A DNA stretch of 64,000 nt from Gammaproteobacteria bacterium (GTDB taxonomy: Bacteria; Pseudomonadota; Gammaproteobacteria; Steroidobacterales; Rariloculaceae): NCBI GenBank assembly GCA_017577365.1, contig PKRJ01000005.1:1-64000 (forward strand). Direction: 5' to 3'. The translations under genes and the position numbers were made by a program. Shown piece by piece: positions 16,447-24,227 of this stretch. A model generated the notes under the pieces. It was not told the origin of the DNA, ran no database searches, and worked only from the letters and a program-made list of their open reading frames with translations. The number at the start of each line of letters is the position of its first letter. Within the stretch, counting starts at the first letter, position 1.

Positions 16447-17007
16447 ATGGATCTGACCCGAATCAAAGATCTCATCCCCGAGCACGCTCGGGATCTGAAG
16501 CTGAATCTATCGACGGTGCTGACGCCCGAAGGCGCGCCGGGGCTCACGCGCGAGCAGATTCTCGGCACGGCGCTCGCGTCGGCGATCGCGTCGCGTAATC
16601 CGGTGCTGCGCGAGGCGATCGAGGCGGCGGTCGTGCCCGAGATCGGCGAGGCGCAGGCCAAGGCGGCGCGCGCCGCGGCGGCGATCATGGGCATGAACAA
16701 CGTTTACTATCGCTTCACGCATCTCGTCGGGAATCCCGAGTACGCGAAGATGCCGGCGAGGCTGCGCATGAACGTGATCGGCAATCCGGGCGTCGACAAG
16801 ATCGACTTCGAGCTCTATTCGCTCGCGGTCTCGGCGATCAACGGCTGCGGCGCGTGCGTCGCGGCGCACGAGAAGGTCGTCCGTCAGGGCGGCATCGGCG
16901 CGGAAGGCGTGCAAAGCGCCGTGCGGATCGCCGCGGTGATGCACGGCGTCGCCGTCGCGCTCGAGTCGACGGACGCCGAGCAGAGGCTCGCGGTGAACGT
17001 GGCGTAA
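16447..17007 (+). CDS. ahpD: Alkylhydroperoxidase AhpD
   Basis: This 186-residue all-helical protein has the AhpD active site CGAC (C134, C137) followed by H141, with E122 upstream, the same relay as in mycobacterial AhpD (Glu-Cys-Cys-His). IMGMNNVYYR and RMNVIGNPG are further family hallmarks. It should pass electrons from a lipoamide-type donor to AhpC. GAGGAG lies 5-6 bases before the ATG. It follows ahpC by 98 bases, a gap holding GC-rich inverted repeats (for example GCGGCCGCC at 16403 with its complement), so the expression of the two genes may be uncoupled in part. Confidence 0.93.
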   Translation: MDLTRIKDLIPEHARDLKLNLSTVLTPEGAPGLTREQILGTALASAIASRNPVLREAIEAAVVPEIGEAQAKAARAAAAIMGMNNVYYRFTHLVGNPEYAKMPARLRMNVIGNPGVDKIDFELYSLAVSAINGCGACVAAHEKVVRQGGIGAEGVQSAVRIAAVMHGVAVALESTDAEQRLAVNVA

Positions 17008-17073
17008 GCGCGTCGCTCAAGTGCTCGAGCGTCGGCTGTCCCTCGGCGTCGCGCCGCCGTGCCTTCGCTGGGG

Positions 17074-17089
17074 GTCGGACACGTCCGAC
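17074..17089. terminator. Palindrome between the convergent ahpD and DUF72 genes
   Basis: GTCGGAC, a 2-base spacer and GTCCGAC form a perfect short inverted repeat in the 178-base gap between two convergent stops. It may serve as a bidirectional stop signal, but there is no T-tract. Nothing else is recognisable in this gap. Confidence 0.25.
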
Positions 17090-17185
17090 GTGGTTGAACC
17101 TCCGGTTTGGGCACCACCCGACACGGGCAGCCGACCTCGCCGACGTGGAGCAGCGTGACGCGGGCGCGCCCGACGTGCTCGCGTC

Positions 17186-18082
17186 TCATTCGCCGGCTGC
17201 ACGGCGTTCCGAAGTGCGGCGCTCGATGAGCGCGGCGAGCCGCAACGCGTCGTACGGCGCGTGCACTTTGACGTCGTTGTCGAAGTAGACGTAGACGTCC
17301 CGATGTTTCCGGCGCCGCGGCGGTTTCTCCGACGCTTTTCGCGCGTCCGCCACTTCGCCTCCGTCGAGCCAAGCGAGGATCCGCTCGGCCCAATGCTCGA
17401 GCGCGCGATCGGTGTAACCGCTTTCGTAGATCTTCTCGTCGCCGTGCAAGCGCACGTAGACGAAGTCGGCCGTCACGTCCTCTAGCAACGGCCACTTGCC
17501 GGCCGTATCCGCGACGACGAGCGCGATGGCGTTCTTGCGCAGCAGGTCGACGAGCTCGGGGCATACGAAGCTCGAGTGTCGGACCTCGAGCGCGTAGCGG
17601 AGCTTCAAGCTTGGCGCGGCGTCGAGGCTCGCCCGGCCCGCGACGCGCGCGTCGTGCCGCCGCGCGAGCGCCGAGGCTTCTTCTCCGGTTCTCGGCAACG
17701 ACGCGAAGAAACGCGCGAGGCGATCGCGCTCGAAGCGAAGCGTTGGCGGAAGCTGCCAGAGGATCGGGCCGAGCTTGTCGCCGAGCTCGAACAGGCCCGA
17801 CGCGAAGAAATTCGCGAGCGCCGTCTCCGCATCCTCGAGACGCAGCATGTGCGTGATGTAGCGCGAGCCTTTGATCGCGAACACGAAGCCGTCGGGGACG
17901 TCGGCCGCCCACGCGGCGTAGCGCTCCGGCGTCTGCAGCGAATAGAAGCTGCCGTTGATCTCGATGGTCGAGAACCGCTCCGCGGCGTACGCGAGCTCTC
18001 GTCGCCGCGGTAAGCCTTTCGGGTAGAACTTGCCGCGCCAGCCCGCGTAGCGCCAACCCGAGATGCCGATGCGCGCAGTCAT
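17186..18082 (-). CDS. DUF72 (YecE) family protein
   Basis: The 298-residue cytoplasmic protein shows the DUF72 TIM-barrel signatures: IGISGWRYAGWRGKFYP at the N-terminus, FSTIEINGSFYSLQ, FVFAIKGSRYITHM, LGPILWQLPP, LEVRHSSF, ADFVYVRLHG and DVYVYFDND. The family is widespread and its biochemical role is still unclear. Length and all conserved blocks are normal. It converges on ahpD and is divergent from the flavodoxin/UbiA fusion, 41 bases away. Confidence 0.9.
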   Translation of the reverse strand: MTARIGISGWRYAGWRGKFYPKGLPRRRELAYAAERFSTIEINGSFYSLQTPERYAAWAADVPDGFVFAIKGSRYITHMLRLEDAETALANFFASGLFELGDKLGPILWQLPPTLRFERDRLARFFASLPRTGEEASALARRHDARVAGRASLDAAPSLKLRYALEVRHSSFVCPELVDLLRKNAIALVVADTAGKWPLLEDVTADFVYVRLHGDEKIYESGYTDRALEHWAERILAWLDGGEVADARKASEKPPRRRKHRDVYVYFDNDVKVHAPYDALRLAALIERRTSERRAAGE

Positions 18083-18123
18083 CTGCCGAGCGTAGCGCTC
18101 CGCGCGGGCGTCGTCTCGGCATC

Positions 18124-19743
18124 GTGTTTCCGATCGACCCGTGCTCCGTAATCGCCCCGCTTGCAGCGGCGGGCGGCCTGCGGCTAGTGGGGAGCGATGA
18201 GAACAGGGCCTCGCCGGACGCCGTGAACGTCCTCGTCATCATCGGTCACCCTCGCGCCGACAGCCTCTGCCACGCGCTCGCGGAGCAGTACATCCGCGGC
18301 GCGGCCGAAGCGGGCGCGAGGCTCGAGCGGCTCGACGTTCGCGAGCTCGCGTTCTCGCGCGACGTCGATAGCCGCATCATGCAGCTTCAGGAGACCGAGC
18401 CCGATATCGAGCGCGCGAGGCGGCTCCTCGGCTGGGCCGAGCACGTCGTTTTCGTCTATCCGACGTGGTGGGGCACGATGCCTGCGCTGCTCAAGGGCTT
18501 CCTCGATCGGGTGCTGCTGCCCGGCTTCGCGTTCCGGCACGCGGAGAACGCATACGGCTACGAAGGCCTGCTCACCGGCCGAAGCGCGCACGTGATCACG
18601 ACGATGGACACGCCGCCGCTCGTCTATCGACTCGCGTACCGTTCGCCGGGCTATCACGCGATGCGGCGCGCGACGCTCCGCTTCTGCGGCATCTCGCCGG
18701 TGCGCATCACGCCGTTCGGCCCCGTGCTCGAATCCGATGCCGCCGAGCGGCGGCGATGGCTCGAGCGCGCGCGGCTCGAGGGACTGCGGCTCCGCGGCGC
18801 CGTGCCGACGCCGGTCGAGCGGCTCTTGCGCAAGCTCGCCTCTTGGCTCGTCGCGCTCAGGCTGCAGTTCTATCCTACGACTTGGCTCGTCTATGCGCTC
18901 GGCGCCGTCATGGCCGCGGGGTCCGCCGCGCTCGCAAGCGGCGCGTTCTGGATCGGTTATGCGGCGCTGCTCTGCATCGAGGCGGCGACGGTCTTCGTCA
19001 ACGAGGTTTACGACTACTCGGCGGATCGAGGCAATCCTCGCTACGGTCCGTTCAACGGCGGCTCGCGCGTGATCATCGACGGCCGTTTGTCGGCGTCGGA
19101 GCTCCGAGCCGGGGCGGTCGCCGCGTTCGGCGTCGCGGTCGCCGCCGCGTTGACGCTCGCCGTCTCGACCGACGTGCCCGCGATACCGGCGTTGTCGACG
19201 CTCGCCGTGCTCGCGGTCGTCGCGATCGGCTACACGCTGCCGCCGCTCGCGCTCTGCTATCGCACGCTCGGCGAGGCCGACGTCGCGATCACGCACGGTC
19301 CGGCGGTGCTCTTCAGCGGCTGGCTGTTCGCGGGCGGCGCGCCGGGCGAGATCGTGCCGTGGCTCGCCTCCGTGCCGATCGCGCTCGCGACGCTGCCGTC
19401 GATCACGCTATCGAACGTGCCGGACCGGCACGCGGACGCGAAGGTCGGCAAACGCACGATCGCGGCGCGCTTCGGCCGACGCGGCGCGATCGACTTTGCG
19501 CTCGCCGCGACGCTCGCGGCCGCGATTGCGGCGCTCGTCTGGCCGAGTCTCGACGGCATGCCGGAAGGGCAGGGCATCGTGCCGCTCGGCGCCGTGCCGC
19601 ACGCGGCTTGGCTGTCGTGGCTGCTCGTGCGAGCGAGGCCCGGCGACGACGATTCGCCGCGGCGCGCGATGCTTCCGATGATCGCTTCGTTGAGCTACGT
19701 GCTGTGGTTCATCGTGCCGCCGTTCGTCGCCGAGCTGTTCTGA
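18124..19743 (+). CDS. Flavodoxin-fold quinone reductase fused to a UbiA-type prenyltransferase
   Basis: Residues about 34-225 form an NQO/KefF-like flavodoxin fold with GHPRADSLCHALAEQY and the active-site segment YPTWWGTMPALLKGFLDRV. Residues about 240-535 are a UbiA-family membrane prenyltransferase. It has NEVYDYSADRGN (N293, D297, D301) as first Asp motif and NVPDRHADAKVGKRT as second, and about eight hydrophobic helices. The second half resembles MenA/UbiA enzymes that attach isoprenoid chains to quinone rings. A fusion with a quinone-reducing domain could reduce the aromatic acceptor or product; this is inference. The ATG at 18124 lacks a clear ribosome site, and GTG at 18223, just before VNVLVIIGHP, is an equally good start. 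Confidence 0.82.
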   Translation: MFPIDPCSVIAPLAAAGGLRLVGSDENRASPDAVNVLVIIGHPRADSLCHALAEQYIRGAAEAGARLERLDVRELAFSRDVDSRIMQLQETEPDIERARRLLGWAEHVVFVYPTWWGTMPALLKGFLDRVLLPGFAFRHAENAYGYEGLLTGRSAHVITTMDTPPLVYRLAYRSPGYHAMRRATLRFCGISPVRITPFGPVLESDAAERRRWLERARLEGLRLRGAVPTPVERLLRKLASWLVALRLQFYPTTWLVYALGAVMAAGSAALASGAFWIGYAALLCIEAATVFVNEVYDYSADRGNPRYGPFNGGSRVIIDGRLSASELRAGAVAAFGVAVAAALTLAVSTDVPAIPALSTLAVLAVVAIGYTLPPLALCYRTLGEADVAITHGPAVLFSGWLFAGGAPGEIVPWLASVPIALATLPSITLSNVPDRHADAKVGKRTIAARFGRRGAIDFALAATLAAAIAALVWPSLDGMPEGQGIVPLGAVPHAAWLSWLLVRARPGDDDSPRRAMLPMIASLSYVLWFIVPPFVAELF

Positions 19744-19807
19744 TCGCAACGGGCGGGTTTAGACTACGCGCGCGGGCGGAGCGTCGTCCGATGCTTTCGG
19801 GTACAGC

Positions 19808-20395
19808 ATGCTCTATCTCGTCATCGGTCTCGTGCTTTTCCTCGGCGTGCATTCCGTCGGGATCTTCGCGCCGCATTGGCGGGAGCGGAAAATTCGTGAC
19901 CTCGGCGAATCCCGATGGAAGGCCGTTTATTCGCTCGTATCGGCGGTCGGCCTCGTGCTCCTGATCTACGGCTACGGCAAGGCGCGTTGGGATCCGGTCG
20001 TGCTCTACGTGCCGCCCGCGTGGACCCGGCACGCGACGGCGCTCCTGATGCTGCCGGTCTTTCCGCTGCTCATCGCGACGTATTTCCCGGGCCGGATCCA
20101 GTCGGCGCTGAAGCATCCGATGCTCGTCGCCGTGAAGCTGTGGGCGTTCGCGCACTTGCTGGCGAACGGCATGCTCGCCGACGTGCTCTTGTTCGGCGGC
20201 TTTCTCACGTGGGCCGTTGCCGATCGCGCGTCGTTCCGCTGGCGCGCGCCGAAGCCGGTACCGCAGGCGGCCGCGCCGTCATGGAGGAACGACGCGATCG
20301 CGATCGTCGCAGGTCTCGCGCTCTATGTCGTGTTCGCGCTGTGGCTGCACGTGCACCTGATCGGCGTGCCGGTCGCGCCGGTCGCGATGCCGTAG
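19808..20395 (+). CDS. NnrU family membrane protein
   Basis: This 195-residue protein has about five membrane segments and the NnrU pattern: LGVHSVGIFAPHWRERKIRDLGESRWKAVYSLVSAVGLVLLIYGY at the start, then HPMLVAVKLWAFAHLLANG. NnrU was linked to nitrogen-oxide metabolism in Rhodobacter, but most homologues, including isorenieratene/heme-like relatives, have no proven role. Conserved His residues (H15, H107, H116 region) lie in membrane helices and could bind heme. It follows the flavodoxin/UbiA fusion by 64 bases on the same strand. Confidence 0.85.
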   Translation: MLYLVIGLVLFLGVHSVGIFAPHWRERKIRDLGESRWKAVYSLVSAVGLVLLIYGYGKARWDPVVLYVPPAWTRHATALLMLPVFPLLIATYFPGRIQSALKHPMLVAVKLWAFAHLLANGMLADVLLFGGFLTWAVADRASFRWRAPKPVPQAAAPSWRNDAIAIVAGLALYVVFALWLHVHLIGVPVAPVAMP

Positions 20396-20452
20396 CGTGA
20401 GAAGGCCGGGTCCGGGTCGCGATTCGTGCTCGTCGAACGGAGGCGCCTCGAC

Positions 20453-21328
20453 ATGAGAACCGACCGCAAGCATCTCGTCCGTCGAGCGCCCTCGGCCTGC
20501 GCGATCGTCGTTGCGGCCGCCGCGCTCGGCGTTTCCGCGTACGCCGACTACGAGCCGACCGCGCCGTTCGTGCCGACCGTCGAGGAAGACGTCGAGCTGA
20601 TGCTCGACGTCGCGGAAGTTCGACCCGAGGACTACGTGATCGATCTCGGCTCGGGCGACGGCCGCATCGTGATCGCGGCCGCGCGTCGCGGCGCCCGGGC
20701 GCACGGCGTCGAGATCGAGCCCGATCTCGTCGAGCTTTCGCGGCGCAACGCCCGAGAGGCGGGGGTCGAGGATCGCGCGACGTTCGTCGAAGGCGACCTG
20801 TTCGAAGCCGATATCTCGGAGGCGAGCGTCGTCACGCTGTATCTCTTTCCGGAGGTGAACATTGCGCTTCGGCCGAAGCTCCTCGCCGAGCTCGCGCCCG
20901 GAACGCGCGTCGTATCGAACAGCTTCGATATGGGCGACTGGCGCCCGGACGTTCACGACATGTCGGCGAGATCGAGCGGTGGCATCCTGATGTGGATCAT
21001 CCCGGCGCGCGCCGCGGGCGAGTGGCGGCTCGAGATCGACGGCGGCGCCGAGACCTATGTCCTCTCGATCGATCAGCGCTACCAGGAGATCGATGTGCGC
21101 CTCGACTCGCTTGCCGTCGGGACGGAAGCTCCCGTGGCCGAGCGGGGCTCGGCGAGCCTGCGCGGCGACCGCATCGCGTTTCGCGCCGCCGCGGCGAAGC
21201 GGACCTATGCGTTCTCGGGCACGGTCGACGGCGACGTAATCGGCGGCGTCGTCGACGTTCGGGACTCGAAAGGCGAGCGGCGCTTGCGCTGGCGCGCCGT
21301 GTCGACCGAGCGCCGCGCGGCGAACTGA
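20453..21328 (+). CDS. Exported class I SAM methyltransferase
   Basis: The 291-residue protein has an N-terminal signal peptide (charged start, hydrophobic residues 15-30, ending A-Y-A) and a class I methyltransferase core: VIDLGSGDGRIVIAAARRG (SAM motif I), HGVEIEPDLVELSRRNA and FVEGDLFEADIS. The C-terminal 100 residues form a beta-rich domain. SAM is cytoplasmic, so export of such an enzyme is puzzling; the leader might act as a membrane anchor. CGGAGG at 20438-20443, 9 bases before ATG 20453, fixes the start over a GTG at 20426. It belongs to a same-strand run from the UbiA fusion to the histidine phosphatase. Confidence 0.75.
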   Translation: MRTDRKHLVRRAPSACAIVVAAAALGVSAYADYEPTAPFVPTVEEDVELMLDVAEVRPEDYVIDLGSGDGRIVIAAARRGARAHGVEIEPDLVELSRRNAREAGVEDRATFVEGDLFEADISEASVVTLYLFPEVNIALRPKLLAELAPGTRVVSNSFDMGDWRPDVHDMSARSSGGILMWIIPARAAGEWRLEIDGGAETYVLSIDQRYQEIDVRLDSLAVGTEAPVAERGSASLRGDRIAFRAAAAKRTYAFSGTVDGDVIGGVVDVRDSKGERRLRWRAVSTERRAAN

Positions 21329-21424
21329 GCGTCCGGGGGCCCCCGCGGTGCTCGGCCTGCGCCGCCGGCACCGAATCGGGGCATAATCGCCTTTTCCATT
21401 GCCAATGCGGGGGTTGCGAGCACG

Positions 21425-22072
21425 ATGGCGACGAGGGACGGACGACTCACGCCCGCGGAGCGGCGTAGACGGCGCCGTAGACGCCGTGTGCTGGCGGCCG
21501 CCTATATCCTCGTCGCGTTCGTCGTCGCTTGGTATTTCGAGTCGCAGGCCACGACGACGATCGTCTTCGTCCGTCATGCCGACGTCGCCGATCCATCGAG
21601 GCTCGACGACGACCCGCCGCTCAGCGCCATTGGTCGAGCGCGCGCCGACCTGCTGGCGCGCTTCCTGGAGCATTTCGATGTCGTCGGCGGCGTGAACGCG
21701 ATCTACGCGTCGCCCTACCGGCGCGCGACGGAGACCGCCGCGCCGCTTGCTCAGCGCCTCGGCCTCGACGTGTTGCCCGCGGTCTACGACGACACCGAGG
21801 ATTTCATGGAAGACATCCTCGGCAAGCACAAGGGCGAGATCGTGCTGTTCGTCGTCGACCGCGAGGAGATCGCGCCGATGATCGCCGAGCTCCACGGCAG
21901 CAAGCGCGTGCCCGAGATCGCACCCGCGGAATACGACAACTTGTATATCGTGACCGTGCCGTGGGGAGGCGGGGCGAAGGTCAAGACATTGCGCACGCGC
22001 TACAGTCTCGACTGGCAGCCGCCGTCGCCTCCGAAGGAGGACGCGCTGTCGCTGCGAGGACCGGGGGCCTAG
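21425..22072 (+). CDS. Membrane-anchored histidine-phosphatase-like protein, second His lost
   Basis: The 215-residue product has an Arg-rich N-terminus (11 arginines in residues 4-21), one membrane helix (about 22-37) and a histidine-phosphatase fold. The catalytic R50-H51 is in FVRHADV, and PPLSAIGRARADLLARF and IYASPYRRATETAAPLA follow. The second catalytic His, found as VTHAD in the paralogue at 38154, is Asp145 here (VVDREE). All surrounding residues (ELHGSK, YDNLYIVTVPW, KVKTL) match the paralogue. It may therefore bind but not turn over phosphate esters well. Confidence 0.8.
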   Translation: MATRDGRLTPAERRRRRRRRRVLAAAYILVAFVVAWYFESQATTTIVFVRHADVADPSRLDDDPPLSAIGRARADLLARFLEHFDVVGGVNAIYASPYRRATETAAPLAQRLGLDVLPAVYDDTEDFMEDILGKHKGEIVLFVVDREEIAPMIAELHGSKRVPEIAPAEYDNLYIVTVPWGGGAKVKTLRTRYSLDWQPPSPPKEDALSLRGPGA

Positions 22073-22097
22073 CGGCGCAACCGGCCGCGGCCCCGCG

Positions 22098-23105
22098 TCA
22101 CGCCGCGGACGCCCGCTCGCCTTCGTCCGCGGTCAGCGCCGAGCGAAGCTCGGGCGAATCGTCGCCGGCGATCTCGATGAAGATGTCTTCGAGCCGAGGG
22201 CGCGCGAGCTCGATCCGCGCCGGTGCCACGGTCATGACGATGCGCCGCATCGCCTCTTCCGGCGCGATGCCCGCGGCGAGGCGAATCTCGTAGCCGCGTT
22301 CCGTGCGCTCGACGCGCTCGACGCCGGCGAGCGCCGCGAGCGGCGCGACGTCGGCGCTCGGATCGAGCGGCTCGAGCAAGATCGCGCGCGTGTCGTAGCG
22401 TCGCTGAATCGCGGGAATGTCGTCGTCGAGAACCTTGCGGCCGCGGTGAATCATCACGACGCGCTCGCACAGCTCCTCGGCGTGCGGCATCACGTGCGTC
22501 GAGAACAGAACCGTCGCGCCGCGGCGGTGCTCCTCGACGATCAGCTCCCTGAGGACCCGGGCGCTGACCGGATCGAGACCGCTGAACGGCTCGTCGAGGA
22601 TCAACAGATCCGGCTCGTGCAGCGTCGCCGCGACGAATTGCACCTTCTGCAGCATGCCCTTCGATAGCTCCTCGCAGCGCTTACGCTCCACGCCTCCTAG
22701 GCCGACGCGCTCCAGAGCCCGGCGGACGCGCGCGGCAACGCCGGCGCCGGACAGTCCCTTGAGCCGTGCGACGAACGCGAGGAAGTCGCCCACGCGCATC
22801 TTGCGATAGACTCCGCGCTCCTCCGGCAAGTAGCCGATGCGGTCCTTGGCCTCGAGCGCGGACGCCCGGCCGAGCACGGAGAGTCGGCCGGCATCCGGAA
22901 AGAGGATCGACATGATCATCCGGATCGTCGTCGTCTTGCCGGCGCCGTTCGGGCCGATGAAGCCGCACAGCGTGCCCTGGGGCACGACGAGGTCGAGATT
23001 CTCGATCGCCGTCGTGGCGCCGAAGCGCTTGGTCAGCCCTTCCAGATGAATCGCGGCGTCCACGGCGATCGAACCGGCGGCACGAGGAGAATCGGCAAGC
23101 GGCAT
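22098..23105 (-). CDS. ABC-2 type transporter ATP-binding protein (NatA-like), no permease nearby
   Basis: This 335-residue ATPase has Walker A GPNGAGKTT, the Q-loop region GYLPEERGVYRKM, a modified signature ELSKGMLQK, Walker B LLILDEPFSGLDP and the H-loop FSTHVM. The C-terminal extension of about 100 residues, with LEDIFIEIAGDD, is typical of NatA/Na+-efflux ABC proteins. It normally pairs with an ABC-2 permease (NatB) encoded next to it, but both neighbours point the other way and are unrelated. CAGGAG 5-6 bases before the ATG at 23105 decides the start. The signature Ser-Gly-Gly is Ser-Lys-Gly, common in this subfamily. Confidence 0.87.
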   Translation of the reverse strand: MPLADSPRAAGSIAVDAAIHLEGLTKRFGATTAIENLDLVVPQGTLCGFIGPNGAGKTTTIRMIMSILFPDAGRLSVLGRASALEAKDRIGYLPEERGVYRKMRVGDFLAFVARLKGLSGAGVAARVRRALERVGLGGVERKRCEELSKGMLQKVQFVAATLHEPDLLILDEPFSGLDPVSARVLRELIVEEHRRGATVLFSTHVMPHAEELCERVVMIHRGRKVLDDDIPAIQRRYDTRAILLEPLDPSADVAPLAALAGVERVERTERGYEIRLAAGIAPEEAMRRIVMTVAPARIELARPRLEDIFIEIAGDDSPELRSALTADEGERASAA

Positions 23106-23468
23106 CACGGCTCCTGGGCTCGTCGAGTACAAGGAATACGGACGTTGAGCAAAATTAACTTGTGTTCCGATCTTGCGCCCCTATGCTGGCCGGGCGCGCC
23201 GCCGAAGAGGGGTGCCGCTCCGGCTGACGTCGAACTATACCGCACATCGACGACGTCATTGACGCGAAGGATGCGCAATCAGGACGGTCGGCGGGCTTGG
23301 AGGTCGAGGGGGCGGCGAGCGATGCGCAGCGCGCAATGTCTTCCATGCGGTAACATCCGCGGAGACATGACGCTCTGACCGATACGACTTACGCGAAAGA
23401 GAGCGGCGGGCCGGCGTCGGGAAACGGCCCTGGGGGTACCCTGGTCCATCGGATCTGCGAGAAGAAGA
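23106..23468. other. Intergenic gap of 363 bases without a recognisable gene
   Basis: The gap separates the divergent ATPase and Yip1 genes, so it should hold both promoters. On the minus strand a TATAGT (around 23234-23239) could be a -10 element, but no good -35 partner is seen. An AT-rich patch (23145-23165) lies nearer the ATPase. I see no RNA gene or repeat. Confidence 0.4.
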
Positions 23469-24209
23469 ATGAGCACCGATACGAGCGTTTCGGACAGCGA
23501 GGGACGCGAGCCTCCGCGGCTCGGCGCTCTGTTGCTCGACATCTTCGCGAGCCCGCGCGGCGCGTTCGCGGCGCTCGCGGTGCGACCCGTCGTGCTGTGG
23601 CCTCTGCTTGCGATCGCGGTCGGCAACGCTTTGGTCGTCTTCCTGTATTACCTCGAGGTCGATTTCGTCTGGTTTCTCGAGGCGACCATCGAAGCCACGG
23701 GGCAGCAACCTCCGCCGGAGCTCAGCCGGGCGGGCGCCCGAATGGAGGCCATGCGAGTCGTGACGGGTGTGATGGCGGGTATCGGCGCTGCCGTCACCGT
23801 GCTCGTGATCATGCTGCTGGTCGCGGGCTACTTCCGCCTCGTCTCGTCGATCACGGGCGACGGCATCCCATACAAGCGGTGGTTGGCGCTCGCGTCCTGG
23901 AGCAGCGTGCCGACGCTGCTCGACGTCCTCGCTAGCGTCGTGAATCTCGCCCTCGCCGACTTCTCTCATCGGTGGCCGACGGAGATATCCGTGCTTTCGT
24001 TCGGCAGCTTGCTCGGCGTCGATCCCGCGGCGACCGGATTCCTGGAGAACCTTACTCGGCAGACGAGCATCATGTCGCTCTGGAGCCTCGTGCTGATGGT
24101 CGTCGGTTACAAGACGTGGACCGGCAAATCGACCGCGACCTCGACCGCGATCGTCGCGGGGCCGCTGCTCGTGATCGTCGGCCTGGGAATAGCGGCGGCG
24201 GTGCTCTAG
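23469..24209 (+). CDS. Yip1-domain membrane protein
   Basis: The 246-residue protein begins with a polar stretch leading into LLLDIFASPRGAFAAL, the usual entry of bacterial Yip1 proteins (F-x-S-P). Five hydrophobic segments follow, with GYFRLVSSITGDGIPYKRWLALASWSSVPTLL in the middle, a conserved block of this family. Bacterial Yip1 proteins have no settled role; they often stand beside ABC exporters. It lies 18 bases upstream of the MacA-like adaptor and reads in the same direction, so it is probably the first gene of that efflux operon. GAGAAGAAGA precedes the ATG. Confidence 0.8.
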   Translation: MSTDTSVSDSEGREPPRLGALLLDIFASPRGAFAALAVRPVVLWPLLAIAVGNALVVFLYYLEVDFVWFLEATIEATGQQPPPELSRAGARMEAMRVVTGVMAGIGAAVTVLVIMLLVAGYFRLVSSITGDGIPYKRWLALASWSSVPTLLDVLASVVNLALADFSHRWPTEISVLSFGSLLGVDPAATGFLENLTRQTSIMSLWSLVLMVVGYKTWTGKSTATSTAIVAGPLLVIVGLGIAAAVL

Positions 24210-24227
24210 CCGCGCCGGGTGCTTCGC

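Noticed and set aside
17008..17185. Possible small minus-strand ORF in the gap between ahpD and DUF72 genes
   Set aside because: It is Arg-rich, has no ribosome site and overlaps the DUF72 3' end; no family resemblance.
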